DNA from: Lysobacterales bacterium
GTDB lineage: Bacteria; Pseudomonadota; Gammaproteobacteria; Xanthomonadales; SZUA-36
Length of the DNA: 46,941 nucleotides
Reading direction: 5' to 3'
NCBI GenBank assembly: GCA_013002505.1
Contig: JABDJL010000010.1
Span: forward strand, 1 to 46,941
Position numbers and translations under genes: made by a program. The notes below the pieces were generated by a model, which was not told where the DNA came from, did not search any database, and saw nothing but the letters and a program-made list of their open reading frames with translations. Shown piece by piece: positions 1-6,964 of the stretch (position 1 is the first letter of the stretch; each line of letters begins with the position of its first letter).

Positions 1-21
1 GCCACTTTTGCTGTACTGAAA

Positions 22-40
22 TAGTTGCTTCATACAACTA
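22..40. promoter_or_regulatory. Inverted repeat, likely MarR operator
   Basis: TAGTTG (22-27) and CAACTA (35-40) are exact reverse complements separated by 7 bases. The site ends 20 bases before the ATG of the MarR-GNAT gene. AGTTG/CAACT half-sites of this size are typical of MarR-family dimers, so autoregulation is the simplest reading. The promoter itself is largely outside the window. Confidence 0.55.
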
Positions 41-60
41 AATGGGCGTACTATTCACCT

Positions 61-990
61 ATGATTGAAGAAACGCCCATGGTGCGCGAAGCAGCGCGGC
101 AATTGGTCCGCGAGCTGCAAATGCTCGATGGGAAGCGTTCAATCGAAGGCTTCAGTTTCTCAGAGTGTCACCTGGTGACCGAGCTGCAGGGGATGGGCGA
201 GGCCACCGCTTCTGACCTGGCCGAACGCCTGGTGCTCGAAAAATCAACCATCAGCAGGTTATGCAACGGCCTGCTCGAGCGGGGAATTCTGGTTGCCGAA
301 CGTGACCGCAACGACAAGCGCAGACGGCTGTTGCGCCTCAGTGACAAGGGGGTTTCAAGCGCATTAAGAATTCACCGCCATGCGCTCAGCCAGGTGGACG
401 CCGCCCTCGGATTCCTGAATAGCGAAGATCGCCAGGCCGTTGCTGAAGGCATTAACCGGTATGCCAGGGGTCTGCGTTATGCGCGCCTGTCATCGTCATT
501 CAAGATCAGGCCGATCAAACGCAGTGACAATGCCCGGGTGGCGCGAATCATTCGCGAAGTCATGACCGAATTCGGCGCTGTGGGCAGCGGGTATTCGATC
601 GAGGATCCGGAAGTAGATCGTATGTTCGAGGCGTACCCGGAGAAGGACTCGGCATTTTTTGTGCTGGAACGGGACAGCCAGGTCGTCGGATGTGGCGGGG
701 TCGGACCGCTGGCAGGCGCACAAGCCGGAATTTGTGAACTGCGCAAAATGTACCTGCTGCAAGAAGCACGCGGTACCGGTATTGGGGCTCAGCTGCTTCG
801 GCGGTGTCTCGAACACGCCGGGCGCCTGGGCTACCGGCAGTGCTACCTCGAGACCCTGGAACACATGACGCATGCCCGGCACTTGTATCGCAAACACGGT
901 TTCGAGCAGGTAGACCGGCCTGTCGGCAATACCGGGCACTCGGCCTGTAATTACTGGATGATCAAGGACCTGTCCGGGCACGATGAATAA
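61..990 (+). CDS. MarR-type regulator fused to a GNAT acetyltransferase
   Basis: A 309-residue two-domain protein. Residues about 10-145 form a MarR winged helix; the segment ATASDLAERLVLEKSTISRL is the recognition helix region, followed by the wing sequence ERDRNDKRRRLLRLSDKG. Residues about 150-305 form a GNAT domain with an acetyl-CoA loop in the stretch EARGTGIGAQLLRRCLEHA. Proteins of this MarR/GNAT type are widespread; their acetylation substrates are mostly unknown. An in-frame TTG at 25 lies inside the presumed operator, so I chose ATG 61. The gene overlaps the next one by 8 bases, so the two are probably co-transcribed. Fusion is clear; target genes and substrate are not. Confidence 0.85.
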   Translation: MIEETPMVREAARQLVRELQMLDGKRSIEGFSFSECHLVTELQGMGEATASDLAERLVLEKSTISRLCNGLLERGILVAERDRNDKRRRLLRLSDKGVSSALRIHRHALSQVDAALGFLNSEDRQAVAEGINRYARGLRYARLSSSFKIRPIKRSDNARVARIIREVMTEFGAVGSGYSIEDPEVDRMFEAYPEKDSAFFVLERDSQVVGCGGVGPLAGAQAGICELRKMYLLQEARGTGIGAQLLRRCLEHAGRLGYRQCYLETLEHMTHARHLYRKHGFEQVDRPVGNTGHSACNYWMIKDLSGHDE

Positions 991-1495
991 GGCGCCCCGG
1001 CTGCACATTCGCCACGCTGAGCCTGGCGACCTGCCCGCTGTACTTAAAATTCTCAATCACTACATCCTGCATGATCACTGCACCTTCGATACCGAGCCCT
1101 GGTCTGTAGAGCAGAAGCAACCATGGTTCGATTCCTGTTCGCCAGGCAGCCCATACCGGTTGCTGGTGGCGATCCTGGAGGGGAAGGTTGCAGCGTATGC
1201 GCACAGTTCCCGGTGGCGACCGAAAAACGCATACGACATCACGGTTGAAACCACGGTCTACGTGAGCCCTGCTGCACAGGGCCAGGGAATCGGAATGGCC
1301 TTGATGGAGCGATTGCTTTCTGAGTTGGGCGGCCAAGGCCTGCGCAGCGCTGTTGCGGGAGTGACCCAGCCCAACCCGGCTTCTGACCACCTGCATTTGA
1401 AACTCGGTTTCAAGAAGGTAGGCACGTTTGAGCAGGTAGGCTACAAGTTTGGAAATTTTCATGATGTGACATGGTATCGGCGCAGGCTGGATTGA
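983..1495 (+). CDS. PAT/ArsN1-like GNAT N-acetyltransferase
   Basis: A 170-residue single-domain GNAT enzyme of the phosphinothricin acetyltransferase type. The family signature is seen in the segment AYAHSSRWRPKNAYDITVET, then the acetyl-CoA loop AAQGQGIGMALMERLL and the C-terminal HLKLGFKKVGTFEQVGYKFG. Known members acetylate phosphinothricin, methionine sulfone or, for ArsN1, the organoarsenical antibiotic arsinothricin. The gene begins inside the end of the MarR-GNAT gene and is followed by arsR and arsI, which favours an ArsN1-like role, but this is inference from context. Start ATG 983 is the natural one. Length is normal for the family. Confidence 0.8.
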   Translation: MNKAPRLHIRHAEPGDLPAVLKILNHYILHDHCTFDTEPWSVEQKQPWFDSCSPGSPYRLLVAILEGKVAAYAHSSRWRPKNAYDITVETTVYVSPAAQGQGIGMALMERLLSELGGQGLRSAVAGVTQPNPASDHLHLKLGFKKVGTFEQVGYKFGNFHDVTWYRRRLD

Positions 1496-1509
1496 TGCCG
1501 GGTCTTTAT

Positions 1510-1550
1510 TTGACATGTACCGGATTTTTATATATCGTATTTCGACGAAA
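1510..1550 (+). promoter_or_regulatory. arsR promoter with ArsR-like operator, copy 1
   Basis: A -35 TTGACA (1510-1515), a 17-base spacer and a -10-like TATCGT (1533-1538) are followed by TCGTATTTCGACGAAA (1535-1550), which contains the palindrome TTCG-A-CGAA (1541-1549). The same 16-mer recurs at 1871-1886 with one change. The operator covers the -10 and presumed start of transcription, as expected for an ArsR-type repressor site. Confidence 0.65.
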
Positions 1551-1568
1551 AACGAATTTATATTGAAC

Positions 1569-1850
1569 ATGGTAATGAGCAAAGCCAAGGACAAACGAGC
1601 AGCAAGATATTTCAAGGCGTTGGGCCACCCGGTGCGTATCCAGATTGTGCGTCAGCTCAATGATTACGGCGCCTGTTTCGGAGGTGATATTTCGTCACAG
1701 CTTCCGGTTGCGCCATCGACGACTTCGCAGCACCTGAAAATTCTCAAGGACGCAGGTGTGATCACGGGCACGATTGACGGCCCCAGGCGGTGTTATTGCA
1801 TTCGCAAGGAAGCATTGCTTGACCTGAAAGACTGGTTGAAAACGCTTTAA
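1569..1850 (+). CDS. arsR: ArsR-family metalloid-responsive repressor
   Basis: A 93-residue winged-helix protein of SmtB/ArsR size. FKALGHPVRIQIVRQL (residues 15-30) opens the fold and PSTTSQHLKILKDAGVI (49-65) is the recognition helix region. It lacks the classic ELCVCDL metal site; instead it has C36 and a C-terminal C75-x-C77 pair, so arsenic binding may use a different cysteine set, as in other ArsR types. The ATG at 1515 overlaps the -35 element and can be excluded; ATG 1569 or 1575 remain, neither with a good Shine-Dalgarno. The operator precedes both this gene and arsI, so autoregulation and control of arsI are likely. Confidence 0.8.
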   Translation: MVMSKAKDKRAARYFKALGHPVRIQIVRQLNDYGACFGGDISSQLPVAPSTTSQHLKILKDAGVITGTIDGPRRCYCIRKEALLDLKDWLKTL

Positions 1851-1870
1851 AAAATTTTTGAACTAATACT

Positions 1871-1886
1871 TCGTAATTCGACGAAA
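1871..1886. promoter_or_regulatory. ArsR-like operator, copy 2
   Basis: TCGTAATTCGACGAAA matches copy 1 at 15 of 16 positions and keeps the palindrome TTCG-A-CGAA (1877-1885). It sits between arsR and arsI, 17 bases before the arsI start codon and just ahead of its ribosome binding site AAGGAG. This suggests that arsI has its own ArsR-controlled promoter or that the repressor binds both sites. Confidence 0.6.
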
Positions 1887-1903
1887 TAGACAAGGAGCAA
1901 ACC

Positions 1904-2338
1904 ATGGGTATTGAAACAATAAGGGTTCACGTGTCACTGAATGTACAGTCCGTGGACAAGAGCATTGGTTTTTACAGCAGCCTGTTCGGCCAGCAGGCCA
2001 GCAAGATCCGGTCCGGATACGCCAATTTCCGGCTCGACAGCCCACCGGTCCACCTGGCACTGCAGGAAGGTGCAAGCGCCATCAATGGCGGCATCAGTCA
2101 TCTTGGCATCGAGTTGCCCAACCATCAGCAACTCACCGAGTGGCAGAGTCGCCTGGAAAACGAAGGTGTTGATTTTGCGCCCGAAAACGAAGCGCAGTGC
2201 TGTTACGCCAAGGCAGACAAGCTGTGGCTCACCGACCCCGATGGAATCCGCTGGGAGATCTGGGTGCGCACCGGCGAACACGACGAAATGGGCCAGACCA
2301 GGCCGGCACCGGAGCAAGGTGAGTCGGCGTGCTGCTGA
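1904..2338 (+). CDS. arsI: ArsI carbon-arsenic lyase (VOC family, ArsI/CadI)
   Basis: A 144-residue vicinal-oxygen-chelate protein. The ArsI/CadI signature QCCYAKADKLWLTDPDGIRW (residues 98-117) includes the vicinal cysteine pair C99-C100 that binds trivalent organoarsenicals. H9, H66 (SHLGIE) and E118 lie where the Fe(II) ligands of ArsI are expected. ArsI cleaves the C-As bond of MAs(III) and trivalent aromatic arsenicals with oxygen. A second CC pair ends the protein, as in some relatives. The start has a strong AAGGAG site. No arsenite efflux or arsenate reductase gene is nearby, so export of the released As(III) must be encoded elsewhere. CadI-like function is the alternative; the CCYA motif favours ArsI. 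Confidence 0.88.
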   Translation: MGIETIRVHVSLNVQSVDKSIGFYSSLFGQQASKIRSGYANFRLDSPPVHLALQEGASAINGGISHLGIELPNHQQLTEWQSRLENEGVDFAPENEAQCCYAKADKLWLTDPDGIRWEIWVRTGEHDEMGQTRPAPEQGESACC

Positions 2339-2354
2339 AGGCGCCTGTCAAACC

Positions 2355-3746
2355 TTAGTCGAGACCGGCGAGGTCGAGAATCTCGCCTGGTTCTGGCGCA
2401 TATACCTCGGCGCCACTGCGCCCGGACAGGTAATTACGAAAGTCCTCCCGCGCGTCATCCTCGCCATGTACCAGGTAAACCGGGGGCCGCTCTTCAAAGC
2501 ATTCGTACCAGCGTGCCAGGTCATCCTGGTCGCCATGTGCAGACAGGCCGCCCACGGTATGGACCTGCGCCCTGACCTTGATGTGCTCGCCATGGATTCG
2601 GACCGTTTCGTGACGGTCAACCAGTTTGCGTCCCGTTGACCCGCGCGCCATGTAGCCGACGATAATGACCTGGTTGTGACTATGACCGAGGTTGTGCTTC
2701 AGGTGATGCACGATTCGCCCACCGTTACACATACCGCTGCCGGCGATGATGATGGCCCCGGACCGTATGCGGTTGATCGCCATGGATTCCTCGGTCTGCT
2801 GGCTGAGGCGCAGGTTGGGCAACAGTGGCATACCGCCATTTTCCTCGCTCAGGCGGGTCGCTTCTTCGTCATACAGGCGGGAATTGTTCCAGTAAACCTT
2901 TGACGCTTCGATGGCCATTGGGCTGTCGAGGAAAATTTCGAATCGATGCAGGCCCCATTCTTCGTAATGCTTGCCCAGCTGGTAAAGGATTTCCTGGCTG
3001 CGGCCTATGGCGAAGGCAGGTATCAGGATATTGCCCTTGCCGGAACCGGCCCTGGCGATAATCTCTCCGATTTCACGGATGGTTTCAGAACGGTCACGAT
3101 GCCGGCGCCCGCCGTAGGTGGATTCCATCAGCACCACGTCTGCGTGGTCGATGCACTCCGGATCCTTGAGTATCGGAGTGTCGTACTGGCCCAGGTCGCC
3201 TGAAAAAACCAGGCGTCGCGAAATATCGCCATCGGTGACGCGTACTTCCACTGAACAAGAACCCAGGATATGGCCGGCGTCCCGGAAGCGAACCTCGACA
3301 CCCGGCACGACTTCGAATGGTTTCCGGTAAGGGCGCGCCTGGAGCTGCCGAACCGCGTCGTTGGCTTCGTCGATTGAGTACAAGGGCTTGACCCGCCGCC
3401 CGGTCTTGCGCGACTGGTACCTGGCGTCGCGTTCTTCGAGGCGCGCCGCATCGGCCAGCAGTATCGCCACCAGGTCGCAGGAGGCGGCCTGGGCATATAC
3501 CGGGCCGCGGAAACCGCGCTTGACCAGCAATGGCAGCCGCCCGCAGTGATCAAGGTGCGCGTGGCTGAGCACCACGGCATCCACTTTCGAGGCGTCAAAG
3601 GGAAAAGGCTGCGCGTTGCGCTCCTCGTCCGCGCGACTGCCCTGGATCAGCCCACAATCGAGCAGCACGGTTTTGCCGGCCACCCGCAAAACGTGGCAGG
3701 AGCCGGTGACCTCGCCCGCGGCGCCGAAAAATTCCAAGTTCATCAT
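2355..3746 (-). CDS. MBL-fold/beta-CASP RNA-specificity protein
   Basis: A 463-residue protein of the CPSF73/RNase J-like superfamily. The N-terminal beta-lactamase half carries LSHAHLDHCGRLP, the HxHxDH zinc motif, and later DAGHILGS and FSGDLG. The middle has the beta-CASP region (LIPAFAIGRSQEILYQLG) and the C-terminus the RMMBL domain with GGLSAHGDQDDL. Family members are RNA or DNA nucleases; bacterial proteins of this length are usually annotated as MBL-fold exonucleases with an RNA-specificity domain. Substrate cannot be told from sequence. It starts at ATG 3746 or 3743 with no clear Shine-Dalgarno, and its leader is the repeat-rich segment 3749-3948. Confidence 0.85.
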   Translation of the reverse strand: MMNLEFFGAAGEVTGSCHVLRVAGKTVLLDCGLIQGSRADEERNAQPFPFDASKVDAVVLSHAHLDHCGRLPLLVKRGFRGPVYAQAASCDLVAILLADAARLEERDARYQSRKTGRRVKPLYSIDEANDAVRQLQARPYRKPFEVVPGVEVRFRDAGHILGSCSVEVRVTDGDISRRLVFSGDLGQYDTPILKDPECIDHADVVLMESTYGGRRHRDRSETIREIGEIIARAGSGKGNILIPAFAIGRSQEILYQLGKHYEEWGLHRFEIFLDSPMAIEASKVYWNNSRLYDEEATRLSEENGGMPLLPNLRLSQQTEESMAINRIRSGAIIIAGSGMCNGGRIVHHLKHNLGHSHNQVIIVGYMARGSTGRKLVDRHETVRIHGEHIKVRAQVHTVGGLSAHGDQDDLARWYECFEERPPVYLVHGEDDAREDFRNYLSGRSGAEVYAPEPGEILDLAGLD

Positions 3747-3748
3747 TT

Positions 3749-3948
3749 ATGAGCAATATGGCCCATCCATGGGCCAATTGCATGTCTCTTCGCAAAAGCG
3801 TGGTTTTGCTTCGTTCCATTGTGAATATGCGTCGCTTCGCGACGACATATTTGCGGGTATAGCGACCCGCAACGCCACTGTCGCTCGCGTTGGCACGTCC
3901 TTGTGCCAAGGGGGTCATGAGCAATATGGCTCATCCATGGGCCAATTG
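3749..3948. repeat. Two 32 bp repeats bracketing a hairpin-rich core
   Basis: The 32-base segment at 3749-3780 recurs at 3917-3948 with one substitution. Each copy contains a palindrome built on CCCATCCATGGG; it is perfect in copy 1 (TGGCCCAT-CC-ATGGGCCA). Between them lie several stem-loops: GCAAAA/TTTTGC near 3791, CGTCGC-TTC-GCGACG near 3830, TTGCGGGT/ACCCGCAA near 3850-3872, and TTGGCAC/GTGCCAA at 3890-3909. On the minus strand the last one has the CARGGACG loop of the dispersed family. There is no gene here; the segment is both the 3' end of the DUF885 unit's downstream region and the leader of the MBL gene. Confidence 0.7.
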
Positions 3949-3967
3949 GCAGTGTCATCAGCATCGT

Positions 3968-5755
3968 CTATTCCGCAGTTCCAGTCACAAAGTCGGGGAA
4001 TACGGCCAGAGGTTCGGATTCGCCCATCATCTGCTGGCGCACCAGTGGAACCGGCGGCCCGCCATACGACAGGAATTCATCGTGAAATGCTTTCCACGCA
4101 TCGCGACCGCCGCGAGTGGCGGTCCAGTCTTCGCGCAGCTTCATGATCATCAGCTTGCCCATGGTGTAATTCAGGTAGGCCGGGTCGTAAGTGCCGCGCG
4201 CGGCCTGCTGGATCGAATTGCCCTCGTCCTGGAAGCCTTCGACCATGAAGAACTCTTTGGCCTCGTCAACCGACCAGCCCCGCGTGTGCATGCCCATCGA
4301 GGCGATGAAGCGGGCGTTGCGCAACAGCGCATTGGATATCTGGCCAATTTTCATTTCCGGGTCGCCGCCGCGGAAACCGGCTTCCATCATCATTTCCTCG
4401 GTGTAATGTGCCCAGCCCTCTGCAAAGGCATAGCCCACGAACACGCGCCCGTAAAAAAACTCGGCCCTGTTTGCGTGCAAGAAATTGAGGAAATGGCCGG
4501 GCCAGACTTCGTGAATCGAAGTACCCATCAGGTCGGCTTCCCCGGGGATGTAGCCCTGTTGAATATCTTCGGGCCACTCCGGGTTTGGAGGCGCAATGTA
4601 ATACACCGAGGGTTGGTCCTTTTCCCACGGACCGGGAATATTGATATAAGCGAAATTGGAGCGCGCGTAGGGCGGCGCTTCGTCCACCAGCGCTTTCTCA
4701 ATACCCGGGATGCTGACCAGGTTCTCCTGCTCGACAAAAGCGCGGGTCTCTTCGAGGTGATCGCGCGCAGCGATGACCACGCCGTCGGCAGGCTTGTTGT
4801 CGGCCATGCGCGCAAAACAATCACGAATGTCCTCGCCCGGTGCAAAGGTCTCGCACACGGCGGCCAATGACGCCTGGTTGCGGCGAAGATCGGCCCAGCC
4901 AACAGCCCACAATTCGTCGAGCGTGATCCTGACGCGCTCGGTATCCCACAGCATATCCAGGTACAGATCATCCCCCAGCGCGTAGTCTTCTGTTGCCGTG
5001 TCCCGGTTGGATTCGAGCCATGCTTGCAATTCAGTCATGGCCGCAATCGCAGCCGCGTTGGACGCTTCGAACTCGGCCTGCAGGTCCGGATCTTCGACAT
5101 CTGCCCACGCGGCCACGGCATCACCGGCAAAGTAAGTGGCATAGCCGCCAAAGGCGTCAATGCCGAGCTGCAGCCAGGTGCGGGGCATGGGCATTTCCAG
5201 GTTCTCGCGAATCTGTCTTGCGACCCGGGGGAGTTCTTTCTGGTAATCAATGAAGGCCCGCATGCGTTCGGCCTTGGGCGCATAATCGAGTGCAATATAT
5301 GGGCTGGGGTCCAGTGAATCGCTCATCCAGCCCAGGTAAAACTGCGGATTACGGAACGGCCAGCGCGCTTTTTCATTCCAGAACAGGTCATGGTCCAGGC
5401 GTGAAACGAAGTAATCTCGTTGATACTGCTGTTGCGCAGTGAGCTGCTCGTCGCTGAATGCCAGCGCATCCTGGCGCGCTTTATTCTGTCGCGCATTTTC
5501 TGCAAGAATCCCGTCTCGAGACCAGTCTGGCATTTGACCGTCAAATTCATGGCGGCCCTGGCCCACTGCCCAGAACGGATGTGCCTGGACGTGTTCTTCG
5601 ATCTGCCGGTTGATGAATTCGTCCCAGGACTCAACCTGTGTTTCTTCGTTGACGGCAACTGCCGTGGCCGTGCTGCTTTCCTGCGGGTTGCAGGCTGCCA
5701 GCGCAAATGTCGAAAGCAAGGCCAGCAGGGCCATGCGGTAAAGTCCGATTTTCAT
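3968..5755 (-). CDS. DUF885 family lipoprotein, putative metallopeptidase
   Basis: A 595-residue protein starting with MKIGLYRMALLALLSTFALA followed by AC, a lipoprotein signal with the lipobox cysteine at about residue 22, so it is probably anchored in the envelope. The DUF885 core is seen in TSIHEVWPGHFLNFLHANRA near residue 415 (HExxPGH-type zinc motif) and GYAFAEGWAHYTEEMMMEAG shortly after. Such proteins are treated as zinc carboxypeptidase-like enzymes, mostly uncharacterised. An in-frame extension reaches 6061 but runs through repeats and lacks a signal sequence, so I start at 5755. A second DUF885 gene lies at 19856-21628; it has an ordinary signal peptide and a more canonical HEAAPGHH motif. 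Confidence 0.85.
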   Translation of the reverse strand: MKIGLYRMALLALLSTFALAACNPQESSTATAVAVNEETQVESWDEFINRQIEEHVQAHPFWAVGQGRHEFDGQMPDWSRDGILAENARQNKARQDALAFSDEQLTAQQQYQRDYFVSRLDHDLFWNEKARWPFRNPQFYLGWMSDSLDPSPYIALDYAPKAERMRAFIDYQKELPRVARQIRENLEMPMPRTWLQLGIDAFGGYATYFAGDAVAAWADVEDPDLQAEFEASNAAAIAAMTELQAWLESNRDTATEDYALGDDLYLDMLWDTERVRITLDELWAVGWADLRRNQASLAAVCETFAPGEDIRDCFARMADNKPADGVVIAARDHLEETRAFVEQENLVSIPGIEKALVDEAPPYARSNFAYINIPGPWEKDQPSVYYIAPPNPEWPEDIQQGYIPGEADLMGTSIHEVWPGHFLNFLHANRAEFFYGRVFVGYAFAEGWAHYTEEMMMEAGFRGGDPEMKIGQISNALLRNARFIASMGMHTRGWSVDEAKEFFMVEGFQDEGNSIQQAARGTYDPAYLNYTMGKLMIMKLREDWTATRGGRDAWKAFHDEFLSYGGPPVPLVRQQMMGESEPLAVFPDFVTGTAE

Positions 5756-5837
5756 GGGTACGAAGACTCCGGTCAAAAAGAAGGCCATTGTATCAGGGCG
5801 TTTAACCATAGGGTTATGGCAACGGCACTGCTTGGTA

Positions 5838-6076
5838 AGGGTCCACCGGTACCGTATTTTGTGGACACGCTGCAAGTACGTCCCTGTAAGCTCCTCGTCG
5901 ACATCCTGTCTCCGAGGGTCCACAAAACAGGTACCCGGCGCACCCCGCGGCAACCGCGTCCCACGAAAGGTATCCCGGGAAGTGCTTTCGAAGGGTGTAT
6001 GAAACAGGGATGTTTCATCCAAGCCCCCAGGGAAGGGTCTACGGCGTCCCTGAGAAAGCACTCGCGGGGTGCCTTT
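5838..6076. repeat. Structured intergenic repeat with CARGGA hairpins
   Basis: This gene-free stretch of about 450 bases (5756-6208) holds nested inverted repeats. One near 5840-5866 (GTCCACC...TTTTGTGGAC) is mirrored around 5917-5937 (GTCCACAAAA...GGTACC). A second pair is GCACCCCGCG (about 5939-5950) with CGCGGGGTGC (about 6063-6073), containing GTGCTTTC and GAAAGCAC. At its centre is a perfect 8 bp stem with GGGA loop, ATGAAACA-GGGA-TGTTTCAT (5999-6018). On the minus strand TACAGGGACGTA (5877-5888) and GACAGGATGTC (5900-5910) are two more members. It forms the upstream region of the DUF885 lipoprotein gene. Confidence 0.65.
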
Positions 6077-6136
6077 CCCTGGAAAAACCCGAGTGAGCTG
6101 ATGCCTGGATTAATCTGGCATGAATACCTTGGCGAC

Positions 6137-6185
6137 TATATAACTATTTACATAGTGTTCTGCTTGGTATATAAATGTTTATATA
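6137..6185. promoter_or_regulatory. Twin PadR-type operators
   Basis: TATATAACTATTTACATA (6137-6154) and TATATAAATGTTTATATA (6168-6185) agree at 15 of 18 positions and start exactly 31 bases apart, about three helical turns. The second is a perfect palindrome, TATATAAA-TG-TTTATATA. They lie 24 bases upstream of the membrane protein that shares an operon with a PadR regulator, so they are the likely autoregulatory sites. Confidence 0.6.
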
Positions 6186-6208
6186 GTTGGCAGCAGTGAG
6201 GTACGAAA

Positions 6209-6964
6209 ATGGAATGGTTAATGGATTCGATCCGGTGGAGCCATATTGCTTTTGGATTCGTCGGGCTGGCTGCCTTCTGGGTGCCGATCTTCGCGCACAA
6301 GGGTGGAGCCAATCACCGTTTTTACGGGAAAATTTTCAAGTACTGTGCCTACGTGGTGCTCTTCGGAGCCATGGCGTCGGTTTCACTGCACACCATCCAG
6401 GGCCTGTCGGATGGCGTCACGCCTGCTGACCGACCTGCGCAATACGGATTCCTGTTCTTTCTCGGTTATCTCGCCGTGGTGACTTACGTGGCCTTGCGGC
6501 ACGGTATGCAGGTGCTCCAGCAAAAGCGCGAAATTACAAGCCTGAACACGCCGGTGAATCGCGGCGTGGCCTGGCTGAGTATTGCGGCAAGCGTGGCGAT
6601 CATCGGCTACGCCCTGTACCTGAAGCCATCAAACATGGTCATACTGCTGGCTTTGTCGCCGGTTGGCTTTGGCACCGGTTTCGGTATCCTGAAGGCCATC
6701 AAGGGCAAGCGGCCCGAGAAAAAGGTTTGGTTTTACGAGCACATGGGCGCGATGATCGGAACCGGAATTGCGTTTCACACGGCCTTCGCCGTATTCGGTA
6801 TGACGCGAATTTTTGACCTTGGGTTCCAGGGGCTGATCTCCATCATTCCGTGGATATTGCCGGCGGCTATTGGTATTCCCGGCAATATCATCTGGACCAA
6901 TCACTACAAGAAAAAATTTGGCGACATGCCGGTCAAGGGCTCTGCCGCCGAGGGCGCTGCATGA
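6209..6964 (+). CDS. DUF2306-like multipass membrane protein
   Basis: A 251-residue integral membrane protein with about seven hydrophobic segments and no enzyme motif. The start region SHIAFGFVGLAAFWVPIFAH followed by KGGANHRFYGKIF resembles the KGG-H-G pattern of DUF2306-type membrane proteins. Conserved histidines near residues 12, 29 and 36 could bind heme or metal, but this is speculation. ATG 6209 follows a GAGG site; the earlier ATG at 6187 is out of frame. Its stop overlaps the PadR start (ATGA), so the pair is one operon, and the PadR protein probably controls this gene. Confidence 0.7.
   Translation: MEWLMDSIRWSHIAFGFVGLAAFWVPIFAHKGGANHRFYGKIFKYCAYVVLFGAMASVSLHTIQGLSDGVTPADRPAQYGFLFFLGYLAVVTYVALRHGMQVLQQKREITSLNTPVNRGVAWLSIAASVAIIGYALYLKPSNMVILLALSPVGFGTGFGILKAIKGKRPEKKVWFYEHMGAMIGTGIAFHTAFAVFGMTRIFDLGFQGLISIIPWILPAAIGIPGNIIWTNHYKKKFGDMPVKGSAAEGAA

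Noticed and set aside
1515-1568. ATG 1515 as the arsR start
   Set aside because: It overlaps the -35 element TTGACA and would place the operator inside the coding region.
1941-2639. 232-residue plus-strand frame across the arsI end and into the MBL gene
   Set aside because: It is out of frame with arsI and antisense to the MBL gene; the protein has no recognisable motif.
5756-6061. N-terminal extension of the DUF885 lipoprotein to 6061
   Set aside because: It reads through inverted repeats and would place the lipoprotein signal at residue 103. ATG 5755 gives a normal signal peptide.
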